Shown here piece after piece: positions 1 through 7,574 of a stretch of DNA of 11,921 nt; position 1 is the stretch's first letter, and each line of letters begins with the position of its first letter. Origin of the DNA: Rhodospirillales bacterium (GTDB taxonomy: Bacteria; Pseudomonadota; Alphaproteobacteria; Rhodospirillales; JABHCV01); contig JADHSW010000080.1 of NCBI GenBank assembly GCA_016776705.1, forward strand, positions 1-11,921, written 5' to 3'. Under the pieces are notes generated by a model. That model saw only the letters and a program-made list of their open reading frames with translations. It did no database searches and had not been told where the DNA came from. Made by a program: the position numbers and the translations under genes.

Positions 1-73
1 AAAGTCAGCGCAGATTATCGGACCACACCCGTACGTCCTGCTCAAGGGTGGTGTTATCCACAGGCCTGAATAA
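1..73 (+). CDS. Possible 3' end of an unidentified plus-strand gene (partial)
   Basis: Reading from base 2, an uninterrupted frame runs to a TAA at 71-73 and ends in residues like IGPHPYVLLKGGVIHRPE, which read like the tail of a real protein. It would finish 10 bases before the stop of the convergent transporter gene. Only about 23 codons are visible and I recognise no family. The frame starting at base 1 is also open until 67-69, so this is a weak call resting on residue style only. Confidence 0.25.
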   Translation, partial: KSAQIIGPHPYVLLKGGVIHRPE

Positions 74-89
74 GTTCGAAATATCAGGC
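64..89. terminator. Possible hairpin between convergent gene ends
   Basis: GCCTGA at 64-69 and TCAGGC at 84-89 form a perfect 6-base inverted repeat around a 14-base loop. It lies where a possible plus-strand gene tail (stop 71-73) meets the end of the minus-strand transporter gene, and the right arm contains that gene's stop codon. There is no clear T-run on either side, so termination is only a guess. Confidence 0.2.
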
Positions 90-785
90 GAACATGCCGG
101 AATGGTAGATTGTCAATAATCCAAGCCCGGTCGAAAAAAGACCCAGCACGACGCTCATACCATTATAGGCCCAGGTCATGGAATCCGCCGCGTAGCGCAG
201 GGGAACCGCAATGACGATGCTCAATAATCCCATACCGACCATCGAGCCGATACCGAACAGAACGATATAAATAATCCTTGTGGCGATGGGTTCGACTGAT
301 TGCATGGTCAACAGTACCAGCGCCGCCGATCCGGCCATGCCGTGCATCATGCCAACAATCAGGGCGCGAAAAGACAAGCCCTTGAAATGCTCGTGGCTAT
401 GCTGGGATGGAACGTGCTCCTTTTCACCCTCGTGAGAGTGAGCGTGGATATGCTGTTTTTCATTCTTATGGGCGTGAATATGAAAGTGAATACGCTTTTT
501 TATCACCCGGAAGATCACATCAACCCCAAGTCCAACCAGCATAACGCCAACCACGGCTTCCAGAACATGGGTGACATTTTCAGGGAGATTGGCGTTAAGA
601 ACAACAATCACTGCGCCAAAAGCAAACAGGGTCAACGTATGTCCCACCCCCCACATGACGCCCAAAGGCACGGCCTGACGGACCGTCTTCGCCCGTGTCG
701 CCAATACGGCAACAGCGGCGACATGATCGGCCTCAAGCGCGTGGCGCATGCCAATCAAAAAACCCAGAAACAAAATGCCGCTCAT
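84..785 (-). CDS. NiCoT/UreH-like nickel-cobalt transporter with His-rich loop
   Basis: This is a 233-residue inner-membrane protein that probably moves Ni2+ or Co2+. Near the N-terminus it carries RHALEADH (residues 14-21), which is the H-X4-D-H signature of the nickel/cobalt transporter superfamily. Hydrophobic segments follow at about 47-64 and 75-93. A soluble loop at about 100-133 holds 12 histidines in 34 residues and probably gathers metal. A second membrane half follows, opening with a GMMHGMAGSAALVLL stretch (about 145-159). Classical NiCoT proteins are longer (over 300 residues), so the shorter UreH-like branch fits better. It lies 76 bases downstream of the ClpP-like gene on the same strand and could share its transcript. 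The start is ATG at 785 with no strong Shine-Dalgarno. I see no metal riboswitch or operator. The metal specificity is inferred, and no urease or hydrogenase gene is nearby to confirm it. Confidence 0.85.
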   Translation of the reverse strand: MSGILFLGFLIGMRHALEADHVAAVAVLATRAKTVRQAVPLGVMWGVGHTLTLFAFGAVIVVLNANLPENVTHVLEAVVGVMLVGLGVDVIFRVIKKRIHFHIHAHKNEKQHIHAHSHEGEKEHVPSQHSHEHFKGLSFRALIVGMMHGMAGSAALVLLTMQSVEPIATRIIYIVLFGIGSMVGMGLLSIVIAVPLRYAADSMTWAYNGMSVVLGLFSTGLGLLTIYHSGMFA

Positions 786-861
786 CTAAACGGGCCAATC
801 CTATAGGGGAGGAAAACAACAGACCCGTCGATATCACGAACAGGTTGCAGCCGCAATGCTC

Positions 862-1755
862 TCAAGGCTGCGGCAGAACTTTATGAACGACCCCGGCGGC
901 GAGAAGCTCTTGCGTAGCTGGAAACCAGATATCCGCATGGGACGTCTGAAAGACCTTCCCCAGGAAGTCGCTATCTATTTTTTGCTCCGTATAAAAGGCC
1001 AGATCTATTTTCTGTTCCTCTTCCGGGTCTATGTAGGGGGTCTTCTGCCTGCTATCCAAAGTGAACTGGTGGAACCCCAGCTTGCCCCGGGCACCCAGAT
1101 ATCGCGTCACCCCGCCGATATAGGCGGTCATACAGGCGGACTTGCACTCATCAAAAACATACGTATCCAGTCTGAACTTCTTGATTAACTTTGCAACGGC
1201 CCTGCCTTCTGCTACGAGACCGCCGTTGCTGGCGAGAACGATGCTGTTGATGGCTGTGTTTTTCTTCAGGAATGTCTCCAGATCCCTGGTCAGCCCGATA
1301 TTGAAATCCCCTTTCATGTGAAGGCGGGTACCATCGTCGTTCAGGTTTAGGGTGTATTCACCTAGCAAGGAAGGACTCTTCACAAACCTGTTCTTGTACA
1401 TGGCTTCAGGGTCTTCAAACAGCGATTGAAAAGCCCCCAGAACAAAAAACAGGGTCAGGAATATACAGGCCACCATCCCGGCCTGGACAAGCAACAAAGT
1501 AGAGAACGAGCCCAGTTCTGACATATAACGATCACAGGCCTTGATCACGCCACGAATCTGCCACCCTAGAACCAGCAAATGGAACAACGTGAAATAAAGC
1601 ACGGTGGCAACAATCGCCGTCGTTGATTGATCGCTATAGGGGGGATGGGTGAAGCCATTGAAAAACAGAATGACGAGTCTCAAGCACACCAGATTGACCC
1701 AGAAAGACCAACCCAGGGACTGATTACCCTGCCAGTGACTGCGGATGTAATCCAT
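862..1755 (-). CDS. Membrane-anchored ClpP-like serine protease homologue
   Basis: This 297-residue protein has two parts. The N-terminal third has about three membrane segments (roughly 17-35, 46-68 and 86-110). The C-terminal part from about 130 to 297 resembles the ClpP/crotonase fold of predicted extracytoplasmic ClpP-like proteins (COG3904-like). It has LASNGGLVAEG (174-184), where the glycine pair would shape the oxyanion region. It has ECKSACMTAYIGG (203-215) with Ser206 placed like the ClpP nucleophile, and KLGFHQF (225-231) with His229 as the likely general base. The ending WFPATQELLAAGVV (277-290) is also typical of these proteins. The two cysteines flanking Ser206 could form a disulfide if the domain faces the periplasm. 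The substrate is unknown and activity is unproven. It is divergent from queA across 71 bases and lies upstream of the metal transporter on the same strand. Confidence 0.7.
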   Translation of the reverse strand: MDYIRSHWQGNQSLGWSFWVNLVCLRLVILFFNGFTHPPYSDQSTTAIVATVLYFTLFHLLVLGWQIRGVIKACDRYMSELGSFSTLLLVQAGMVACIFLTLFFVLGAFQSLFEDPEAMYKNRFVKSPSLLGEYTLNLNDDGTRLHMKGDFNIGLTRDLETFLKKNTAINSIVLASNGGLVAEGRAVAKLIKKFRLDTYVFDECKSACMTAYIGGVTRYLGARGKLGFHQFTLDSRQKTPYIDPEEEQKIDLAFYTEQKIDSDFLGKVFQTSHADIWFPATQELLAAGVVHKVLPQP

Positions 1756-1826
1756 ATCCCAGCTTAACGCGATTTCTGCATTAACAGTATTTGTTCTTCA
1801 TGTGGGTTTTCTATAAGTTCCCGCTC

Positions 1827-2861
1827 ATGAAAGTAGATGATTTCGATTTCGACCTGCCCCAATCATTCATTGCCCAGCGGCCAGCAGTGCCACGCGATCA
1901 CGCACGCCTGCTTGTCGGAGAGGGCCTCGCCGACAGCATCATGCGCGACCTGCCCACTTTCCTGAAAAAAGGCGACATTCTGGTCTTCAATGACACCCGT
2001 GTCATTCCGGCCCGTCTAAAGGGGACGCGTGGCGAAGCCAATGTGGAAATAACCCTGCACAAGCGTGAAAATGACAACACATGGAAGGTCTTCGCCAAAC
2101 CGGCCAAGAAACTGCAAGTCGGAAACGTCATTGAATTTGCCGACAATTTTTTTGCTGACGCCATCGAGAAAGGTCAAGGCGGCGAGGTAATGCTTCGCTT
2201 CAACCGTGGCGGTGCGGAACTCCTGGCGGCCCTGGAAGACCATGGCGGCATGCCCTTGCCCCCATACATCAAGCGAGAAGGCCTTGCCGACGCCCGCGAC
2301 AAATCCGATTACCAGACCCTGTTCGCCGACAAAAAAGGTGCCGTCGCCGCCCCCACGGCAGGGCTGCACTTCACGCCTGAGCTTATGCAAGCCATAGACG
2401 CCAAAGACATTTCCCATGTCACCGTGACCCTGCATGTGGGGGCAGGCACCTTCCTGCCGGTCAAGGTTGACGACACCGACGATCATGTCATGCACGCCGA
2501 ATGGGGCGAAATCAGCCCCGAAACTGCCGAAACCATCAATACCGCCAGGGCTGCGGGCGGTCGAGTTGTCTGCGTGGGGACCACATCCCTGCGCTTGCTT
2601 GAATCGGCGGCGGACGAGAATGGTGTGCTTCATTCGTTCAGCGACGAGACCGATATTTTCATCACACCCGGTTATCGTTTCCGCATTGTCGATACGCTGC
2701 TGACGAATTTCCATTTGCCCCGTTCGACCCTGTTTATGCTGGTTTCCGCCTTCACCGGTTTGGACAAGATGAAAAATATTTATGAGGCGGCCATGGACCG
2801 GGACTATCGTTTCTATTCTTATGGCGATGGCTGCCTGTTGCAAAAGAAAGATCAGACGTGA
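1827..2861 (+). CDS. queA: S-adenosylmethionine:tRNA ribosyltransferase-isomerase QueA
   Basis: QueA transfers and isomerises the ribosyl part of S-adenosylmethionine onto 7-aminomethyl-7-deazaguanine in tRNA, giving epoxyqueuosine. The 344 residues match the family's usual length and carry its landmarks: FDFDLPQSFIAQRP at the N-terminus, FNDTRVIPARL (54-64), the AAPTAGLHFT block (174-183), LHVGAGTFLPV (202-212), GTTSLRLLES (251-260) and the C-terminal TNFHLPRSTLFMLVSAF block (293-309). I chose ATG 1827 because the protein then begins MKVDDFDFDL as in the family. An in-frame ATG at 1791 would add twelve unrelated residues. No clear Shine-Dalgarno is seen before 1827. The stop overlaps the GTG start of tgt by four bases (GTGA), so the two are translationally coupled. 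It heads the queA-tgt-queF-GST run. Confidence 0.97.
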   Translation: MKVDDFDFDLPQSFIAQRPAVPRDHARLLVGEGLADSIMRDLPTFLKKGDILVFNDTRVIPARLKGTRGEANVEITLHKRENDNTWKVFAKPAKKLQVGNVIEFADNFFADAIEKGQGGEVMLRFNRGGAELLAALEDHGGMPLPPYIKREGLADARDKSDYQTLFADKKGAVAAPTAGLHFTPELMQAIDAKDISHVTVTLHVGAGTFLPVKVDDTDDHVMHAEWGEISPETAETINTARAAGGRVVCVGTTSLRLLESAADENGVLHSFSDETDIFITPGYRFRIVDTLLTNFHLPRSTLFMLVSAFTGLDKMKNIYEAAMDRDYRFYSYGDGCLLQKKDQT

Positions 2862-3985
2862 GCGGTATTGATTTCAAAGTACTGGGAAAAGACGGCAAGG
2901 CCCGACTGGGACGCATCGAAACTGCCCATGGCGGCTTCGACACCCCCGCCTTTATGCCCGTCGGCACGGCGGCGACTGTCAAGGCCATGCGACCGGAATC
3001 CGTGGCTGAGACCGGTGCCCAAATCATCCTCGCTAATACCTACCATCTTATGCTCAGGCCTGGCGCCGAACGGATCGAACGCCTAGGCGGCCTGCATGAA
3101 TTTATGAACTGGAAAGGCCCGATCTTGACCGATTCCGGGGGTTTTCAGGTGATGTCCTTGTCCGAACTGCGCAAGATGACAGAAAAAGGCGTTACCTTTC
3201 GCTCCCACGTTGACGGCTCTAAACACGAATTAACGCCTGAACGATCCATGGATATTCAGCGAATGCTGGATGCGAACATCACCATGGCCTTCGACGAGTG
3301 CACACCCTTTCCAGCAACGCCTGAACAAGCAGATGAATCAATGCAGTTGTCCATGCGCTGGGCCGCGCGCTCGAAAGACGCTTTTGTCGAGCGGAACGGA
3401 TATGGGCTGTTCGGTATTGTGCAAGGCGGTGTCTACAAGGACCTTCGCGAACAATCCTGCGATGCCTTGACGTCGCTGGGTTTCGACGGTTACGCCATTG
3501 GCGGCCTTGCCGTCGGTGAGGGACAACAGGCCATGTTTGATGTTCTTGACTACACGCCGGGTTTCCTGCCGCAAGACCGCCCACGTTATCTGATGGGCGT
3601 CGGCAAGCCCGATGATCTGGTCGGGGCGGTGATGCGTGGTGTCGATATGTTCGATTGCGTGCTGCCAACAAGATCAGGACGCACTTCCCAGGCCTTTACG
3701 CGCCATGGCCCCGTCAACATGCGAAACGCCCGCCATGGCGATGATCCCCGCCCGCTGGATGAACATTGTTCATGCCCTGCCTGCAGGGACTACAGCCGCG
3801 CTTACCTTCATCATCTGGTCAGAACTGGCGAAATTCTGGGAGCAATGCTGTTGACTTGGCATAACCTGCACTATTATCAGGAACTGATGGCCGGATTGCG
3901 CGCTGCAATCGGCAAGGGTGAATTGGCAGTTTTCGCCGCCGACTTCACGACTGCCCAGGCGCAAGGCGACATCGAACAAATCTAG
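2858..3985 (+). CDS. tgt: tRNA-guanine transglycosylase Tgt (bacterial type)
   Basis: Tgt exchanges guanine-34 in the anticodon of tRNAs for Asp, Asn, His and Tyr for the queuosine precursor preQ1. The 375 residues equal the usual bacterial length. The catalytic landmarks are complete: TDSGGFQVMS with Asp92, the substrate-recognition block GIVQGGVYKDLRE (186-198), and DMFDCVLPTRSGR with nucleophile Asp266. The zinc site is Cys304, Cys306, Cys309 and His335. The start is GTG at 2858, overlapping the queA stop by four bases, with a purine-rich AAAGAAAG just upstream. The product's substrate is made by QueF, encoded nine bases downstream, and its tRNA product is used by QueA, encoded upstream. 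I see nothing odd in the protein. Confidence 0.97.
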   Translation: MSGIDFKVLGKDGKARLGRIETAHGGFDTPAFMPVGTAATVKAMRPESVAETGAQIILANTYHLMLRPGAERIERLGGLHEFMNWKGPILTDSGGFQVMSLSELRKMTEKGVTFRSHVDGSKHELTPERSMDIQRMLDANITMAFDECTPFPATPEQADESMQLSMRWAARSKDAFVERNGYGLFGIVQGGVYKDLREQSCDALTSLGFDGYAIGGLAVGEGQQAMFDVLDYTPGFLPQDRPRYLMGVGKPDDLVGAVMRGVDMFDCVLPTRSGRTSQAFTRHGPVNMRNARHGDDPRPLDEHCSCPACRDYSRAYLHHLVRTGEILGAMLLTWHNLHYYQELMAGLRAAIGKGELAVFAADFTTAQAQGDIEQI

Positions 3986-3994
3986 GATCAAACC

Positions 3995-4459
3995 ATGGCC
4001 GAAAATATTTATGACAATCTGACCCAATTGGGCGGCAGCGACGAGGCCCCGACTTCTCCTGAAGAAGCCACACTGGAAATCGTCCCCAATCCGCAATCGG
4101 GCGAGGATTATCTGGTCCGCTTCACCTGTCCTGAATTTACCTCTGTCTGCCCGGTTACAGGGCAGCCGGACTTCGCCCATCTGGTTATCGACTACGCGCC
4201 GGACGAAATGCTGGTCGAGAGCAAATCCTTGAAACTGTACCTTACGGCGTTTCGCAATCATGGCGCCTTTCACGAAGACTGTACCATCGCCATCGCGAAA
4301 AAGATTGCCGATGCTACAAAACCGAAATGGTTGCGCATTGGGGGTTACTGGTACCCCCGTGGCGGTATCCCTATTGACGTGTTCTATCAAACCGGCACCA
4401 GACCCGAAGGCCTGTGGGTCCCCGATCAGGGTGTGCCGACCTATCGCGGAAGAGGATAA
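3995..4459 (+). CDS. queF: NADPH-dependent 7-cyano-7-deazaguanine reductase QueF
   Basis: QueF reduces the nitrile of preQ0 to the aminomethyl group of preQ1, which Tgt then inserts into tRNA. At 154 residues this is the short, unimodular type seen in Bacillus rather than the longer two-domain E. coli type. The catalytic Cys52 sits in FTSVCPVTGQPDF, with Asp59 as the matching acid. The QueF signature ESKSLKLY lies at 75-82, and FRNHGAFHEDC provides His93 and Glu94. PRGGIPIDV (121-129) completes the T-fold. An AGGA seven bases before the ATG is a good ribosome site and follows directly on the tgt stop. A nine-base gap from tgt and a five-base gap to the GST gene make a single transcript likely. 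Confidence 0.96.
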   Translation: MAENIYDNLTQLGGSDEAPTSPEEATLEIVPNPQSGEDYLVRFTCPEFTSVCPVTGQPDFAHLVIDYAPDEMLVESKSLKLYLTAFRNHGAFHEDCTIAIAKKIADATKPKWLRIGGYWYPRGGIPIDVFYQTGTRPEGLWVPDQGVPTYRGRG

Positions 4460-4464
4460 AAAAA

Positions 4465-5121
4465 ATGGGCGATTACACGCTTTACATTGGAAACAAGAAC
4501 TATTCGTCGTGGTCCTTACGACCTTGGCTGGCAATGAAGGTCGCCGGCATTCCCTTCGATGAAAAGCTGATCCTGCTGTTCGATGACGACTGGAAGGCCA
4601 ACATCGCCAAGGTGTCACCGTCGGCCCGGGTGCCGGTGCTGTGTGATGGGGACCTGACGATATGGGAAACCATGGCTATTCTGGAATATCTGGCCGAACG
4701 CCACCCGGACAAGGGTCTGTGGCCCGAAGATTCCACCGCACGCGCCATCGCACGCGCCGTTTCAAACGAGATGCATGCGGGCTTTACAGCCCTTCGCAAC
4801 AACATGCCCATGAACATCCGCAAGTCCCACCCCGGCAGGGGCAGGGGCGAGGGCGTCGCCGAGGACATCGCCAGGATTTGTCAAATCTGGAACGATTGTC
4901 GCGCCCGCTTTGGCGATGGCGGACCTTTCCTGTTTGGGAAATTTTCCATTGCGGACGCCATGTTCGCGCCCGTTGTCAGCCGCTTTACAACCTTTGTGGT
5001 TGAACTGGATGAAGTATCGGCGACTTACCGGGACGCCGTGCAAGCCTTGCCGGAAATGATCGAATGGTCAGATGCTGGCCGGGCAGAGCCGTGGGTCGTG
5101 CCGGAAGATGAAATCGACTAG
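4465..5121 (+). CDS. Glutathione S-transferase family protein
   Basis: This is a 218-residue soluble two-domain protein. The N-terminal thioredoxin-like domain (about 4-80) contains NKNYSSWSLRPWLAM, where one of Ser14/Ser15 would activate glutathione. It also has the cis-proline in ARVPVL (Pro57) and the glutathione-binding turn WETMAILEYL (67-76). The C-terminal helical domain runs from about 90 and includes the conserved FSIADAMFAPVV helix start. The substrate cannot be told. I chose ATG 4465 rather than the in-frame ATG 4414, because AGAGGA at 4451-4456 then serves as ribosome site and the protein begins at the fold; the longer form would overlap queF. It probably rides on the que transcript. 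No role in queuosine synthesis is established for this family, so it may simply be a passenger. Confidence 0.92.
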   Translation: MGDYTLYIGNKNYSSWSLRPWLAMKVAGIPFDEKLILLFDDDWKANIAKVSPSARVPVLCDGDLTIWETMAILEYLAERHPDKGLWPEDSTARAIARAVSNEMHAGFTALRNNMPMNIRKSHPGRGRGEGVAEDIARICQIWNDCRARFGDGGPFLFGKFSIADAMFAPVVSRFTTFVVELDEVSATYRDAVQALPEMIEWSDAGRAEPWVVPEDEID

Positions 5122-5131
5122 ACCAAATAAT

Positions 5132-5151
5132 CTGCGTTTTATTAAACGCAG
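5132..5151. terminator. Probable bidirectional terminator
   Basis: CTGCGTTT (5132-5139) and AAACGCAG (5144-5151) form a perfect 8-base stem with a 4-base loop. It sits in the 36-base gap between the converging ends of the GST gene (stop at 5121) and the transporter gene (stop at 5158). On the minus strand it is followed by ATTATTTGG, a modest T-rich tail. On the plus strand the tail is poorer. Position and symmetry suggest it ends both transcripts. Confidence 0.6.
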
Positions 5152-5157
5152 GTTGCT

Positions 5158-5643
5158 CTAGGCGGAAACGCCTTCGCGCCGCCTGACAATCCACCCGACC
5201 ACAAAAGCACCAACCAGTTTGGACGCCGTCATCGCGCCAACCCCAACTGGGCTTAACAGGCCCATGATACCCAGGAAAATGGCACTATCGACCGGGGCGC
5301 CAAGCAGGCTGGAAAACAGAATTCGCTGTGACAAGGGCCGCTTGGTGAAGGTGTAGACCGCCCAATCAACCAACTCGCTGATCAGGAAGGCCGCCGCGCT
5401 GGCCGTGGCGACAAACGGATTTGCCATGAAATAACTAATCGCCACACCGACAAGCATCGCCAGCAAAACCTTGTGACCAATCTCGCGCTGAGCGAAATCG
5501 CGGGCTACAAATACAAAGCCAACAAGCAACGCCACCGGCGGCCACATGGTGCCATCAGGCAATTTGACCAGCGGCACAACGATAAAGGCATAGTTCACGG
5601 CGACAATTAAGGCGACGTAAAGGGCGGTGAATTTATAACGCAT
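5158..5643 (-). CDS. yhhQ: YhhQ/VUT-family queuosine precursor transporter
   Basis: This is a 161-residue very hydrophobic inner-membrane protein with about five membrane segments (roughly 6-26, 36-50, 58-80, 107-130 and 135-153). It carries the VUT (DUF165) landmarks: GFVFVARDFAQREIGHKV (42-59), ISELVDWAVYTFTKRPLSQR (88-107) and LLGAPVDSAIFL (113-124). The E. coli member YhhQ imports preQ0 and preQ1. Placement between queA-tgt-queF and queG supports the same job here, letting the cell salvage precursor. It is shorter than E. coli YhhQ (about 220 residues), so the symbol is by family, not by one-to-one orthology. It converges on the GST gene across a hairpin. It diverges from queG, and no preQ1-riboswitch-like sequence is seen upstream of its ATG. 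Confidence 0.82.
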   Translation of the reverse strand: MRYKFTALYVALIVAVNYAFIVVPLVKLPDGTMWPPVALLVGFVFVARDFAQREIGHKVLLAMLVGVAISYFMANPFVATASAAAFLISELVDWAVYTFTKRPLSQRILFSSLLGAPVDSAIFLGIMGLLSPVGVGAMTASKLVGAFVVGWIVRRREGVSA

Positions 5644-5734
5644 TTTGATCGTTTTCCATGTGGCGAATTTAGTGACGTGTTACTTTGGGGCCGCTAGATA
5701 TCATATATGGGACTGTTTTGGCGAGTATCGATTG

Positions 5735-6769
5735 TTGAATCTGAAAAAATCAATCCGTGAAAAGGCGTTGGAAGTGGGCTTCGACGTCGTTGGTTTTGCC
5801 GATGCCAGGAGCAATGAGCGCCTTGAAAGCGACCTGGGTCATTTCCTGGGCGAAGGCCGACATGGAAATATGGCCTGGATGGCCGAAAATACGGATCGTC
5901 GAACCTCACCTCAGGGATTATGGCCCGATGTGCGCTCTGTCATTGTATTGGGCCTCAATTACGGTCCGGCCGAGCCCCCGTCCGCTGCATTGAAGCGAGC
6001 TGGGCGGGGCAACATCAGTGTTTATGCACGCGGTAAGGACTATCACGACCTGGTCAAGAAACGACTGAAGCAGATTGGTCGCTGGCTGGTCGAGGCCGAA
6101 AACTGCGAAATCAAGGTCTTCGTTGACACCGCGCCTGTAATGGAGAAACCATTGGCGCAAAAGGCCGGTATCGGCTGGCAGGGAAAACACACCAATCTGG
6201 TCTCACCCGACCTTGGTTCATGGCTATTTCTGGGTGAAATATACACCACACTTGACCTCGCGCCCGATGCACCAACCCCTGACCATTGCGGCACCTGCAG
6301 GCGTTGCCTGGACGCCTGCCCGACCGGGGCACTGACGGCCCCTTATCAAATTGATGCCCGGCGATGCATTTCCTACCTGACCATCGAACAAAAAGATGTC
6401 ATCGACGAAGAATTGGCCCTCAGCATGGGGAATCGTATTTACGGCTGCGATGATTGCCTGGACGCCTGCCCCTGGAACAAGTTCGCCATCGCCACCCGAG
6501 AGGAGGCCTTTTACCCGAGAATCGAGTTAACCGCCCCCCGACTGGCCGATTTATCCAAACTGGATGATGACAATTTCCGGCGTTTCTTTTCCGGTTCTCC
6601 CATCAAGCGGACGGGGCGGGAGCGTTTCGTCCGAAATGTGTTGATCGCCATGGCCAACAGTGGTGAGAAGAACCTGGCAGGAGTGATAAGGGAAAAACTC
6701 GATGATCCATCCCCTCTTGTAGCCGAAACTGCTCTCTGGGCATTGTCCATACTGGAAATAGAGGTTTAA
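5735..6769 (+). CDS. queG: Epoxyqueuosine reductase QueG
   Basis: QueG is a cobalamin and iron-sulfur enzyme that removes the epoxide oxygen from epoxyqueuosine in tRNA, the last step to queuosine. In the 344-residue form the conserved Asp131 lies in FVDTAPVMEKPLAQKAGIG. Two ferredoxin-type 4Fe-4S motifs follow: CGTCRRCLDACP (185-196) with a later Cys211, and CDDCLDACPWNK (238-249). The tail from about 295 resembles HEAT repeats. No ATG fits the N-terminus. I chose TTG 5735 because the protein then begins LNLKKSIREKALEVGFDVVGFA, the family-like start. TTG 5732 is equally possible, and TTG 5645 would add 30 unlikely residues and leave one base between the two divergent genes. It is somewhat shorter than E. 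coli QueG (379 residues). Confidence 0.95.
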   Translation: MNLKKSIREKALEVGFDVVGFADARSNERLESDLGHFLGEGRHGNMAWMAENTDRRTSPQGLWPDVRSVIVLGLNYGPAEPPSAALKRAGRGNISVYARGKDYHDLVKKRLKQIGRWLVEAENCEIKVFVDTAPVMEKPLAQKAGIGWQGKHTNLVSPDLGSWLFLGEIYTTLDLAPDAPTPDHCGTCRRCLDACPTGALTAPYQIDARRCISYLTIEQKDVIDEELALSMGNRIYGCDDCLDACPWNKFAIATREEAFYPRIELTAPRLADLSKLDDDNFRRFFSGSPIKRTGRERFVRNVLIAMANSGEKNLAGVIREKLDDPSPLVAETALWALSILEIEV

Positions 6770-6884
6770 GAGCTTCAAAATGCAAACTTTTTCTATCTTC
6801 CCATTCAGGCTGCGGCTATGCTTCGTGCCGGGAAGTTAAGGGAATAATGATTATCGCGCCTGGGAAACAGAGAGAACGAAGGTT

Positions 6885-7574
6885 ATGACTGCCCTTTCGC
6901 CCAAAGATATGGAGATCATCAAGCGTGCTCCATTGCTGATGGACCTGCCCGGTAACGTGCTGAAACAGTTGCTGGAAGAATCCCATGTCGTCGAATTCCC
7001 CCGCAACAAATTACTTTTCCTGCGCGGTGAGCCTGCTGAGCATATATATCTGCTTCTTGACGGCTGGGTGAAGGTCTACAGAGACACCCCGGAAGGTGAG
7101 CAAACCGTCATTGGTATTTTAAAGCCCGGTGAAACTGTGGCAGAGGCGGCTATTTTCCTGGGGAGGGATTATCCCGCCAGTGCCGAAGTCGTCAGTGACG
7201 CCCGCCTGCTGGAACTGCCATCGGACTCTCTGTTAACCCTGCTTCGCGAAGATGGTGAACTGGGCATTCGCATGCTGGGAACCCTCTCGCAGCGCCTGCG
7301 CGGATTGGTCCTGCATATCGAGCAAATTCAGGCCCGATCCACTCCACAGCGTCTGGGTGAATTCCTGTTGAGTTTGAGCAGCGAAAAAGAAGGCGCCGTC
7401 ACCCTGGATTTGCCCTATGACAAATCTCTTGTCGCTGCGCGCCTGGGAATGAAGCCCGAGAGCCTGTCACGGGCATTGGCCAAGCTGCGCTCATATGGCG
7501 TTACCACCAATGGCCATCAGGTTGAATTGAGTGACATTGCCGCGCTTAGGACTTTTTGCATTACCAACGATTAA
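6885..7574 (+). CDS. Crp/Fnr-family transcriptional regulator, DNR-like
   Basis: This 229-residue regulator has an N-terminal cyclic-nucleotide-binding-like sensor domain (about 15-125), a long dimerisation helix (about 126-150) and a winged helix-turn-helix (about 153-220). Its only cysteine is Cys225, so it cannot hold the N-terminal iron-sulfur cluster of FNR. The stretch GETVAEAAIFLGRDYPASAEV lacks the arginine that CRP uses for cAMP. This combination fits DNR-type regulators, which respond to nitric oxide. In the recognition helix KPESLSRALAKL, Glu192, Ser195 and Arg196 match the E-x-x-S-R residues with which FNR reads TTGAT. It overlaps nnrS tail to tail by four bases, and the nnrS promoter holds a perfect FNR/DNR box. 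The ribosome site is GAAGG just before ATG 6885. The ligand is inferred. Confidence 0.88.
   Translation: MTALSPKDMEIIKRAPLLMDLPGNVLKQLLEESHVVEFPRNKLLFLRGEPAEHIYLLLDGWVKVYRDTPEGEQTVIGILKPGETVAEAAIFLGRDYPASAEVVSDARLLELPSDSLLTLLREDGELGIRMLGTLSQRLRGLVLHIEQIQARSTPQRLGEFLLSLSSEKEGAVTLDLPYDKSLVAARLGMKPESLSRALAKLRSYGVTTNGHQVELSDIAALRTFCITND

Noticed and set aside
847..871. GCAGCC/GGCTGC inverted repeat at the end of the ClpP-like gene as a terminator
   Set aside because: Six pairs, a 13-base loop, overlap with the coding end and no following T-run. It is likely chance in GC-rich sequence.
1756..1826. preQ1 riboswitch upstream of queA, or upstream of the transporter gene at 5644
   Set aside because: I see neither the C-rich pseudoknot-forming pattern nor an A-rich tail of known preQ1 classes in these short leaders.
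2016..2843. Long minus-strand open frame (275 codons) opposite queA
   Set aside because: It lies wholly antisense to a gene with every QueA landmark and encodes low-plausibility sequence. It arises from codon bias of the real frame. The same reasoning removes the frames antisense to tgt/queF (3770-4618) and the transporter (300-806).
2868..2878. TTGATTTCAAA near the tgt start as a possible FNR-type box
   Set aside because: The half-sites are too close and the second does not read ATCAA. It lies inside coding sequence.
6797..6835. CTTCCC/GGGAAG inverted repeat between queG and the regulator gene as a terminator
   Set aside because: Only six pairs across a 27-base loop and no T-run. The 115-base gap holds no FNR box or other recognisable site.
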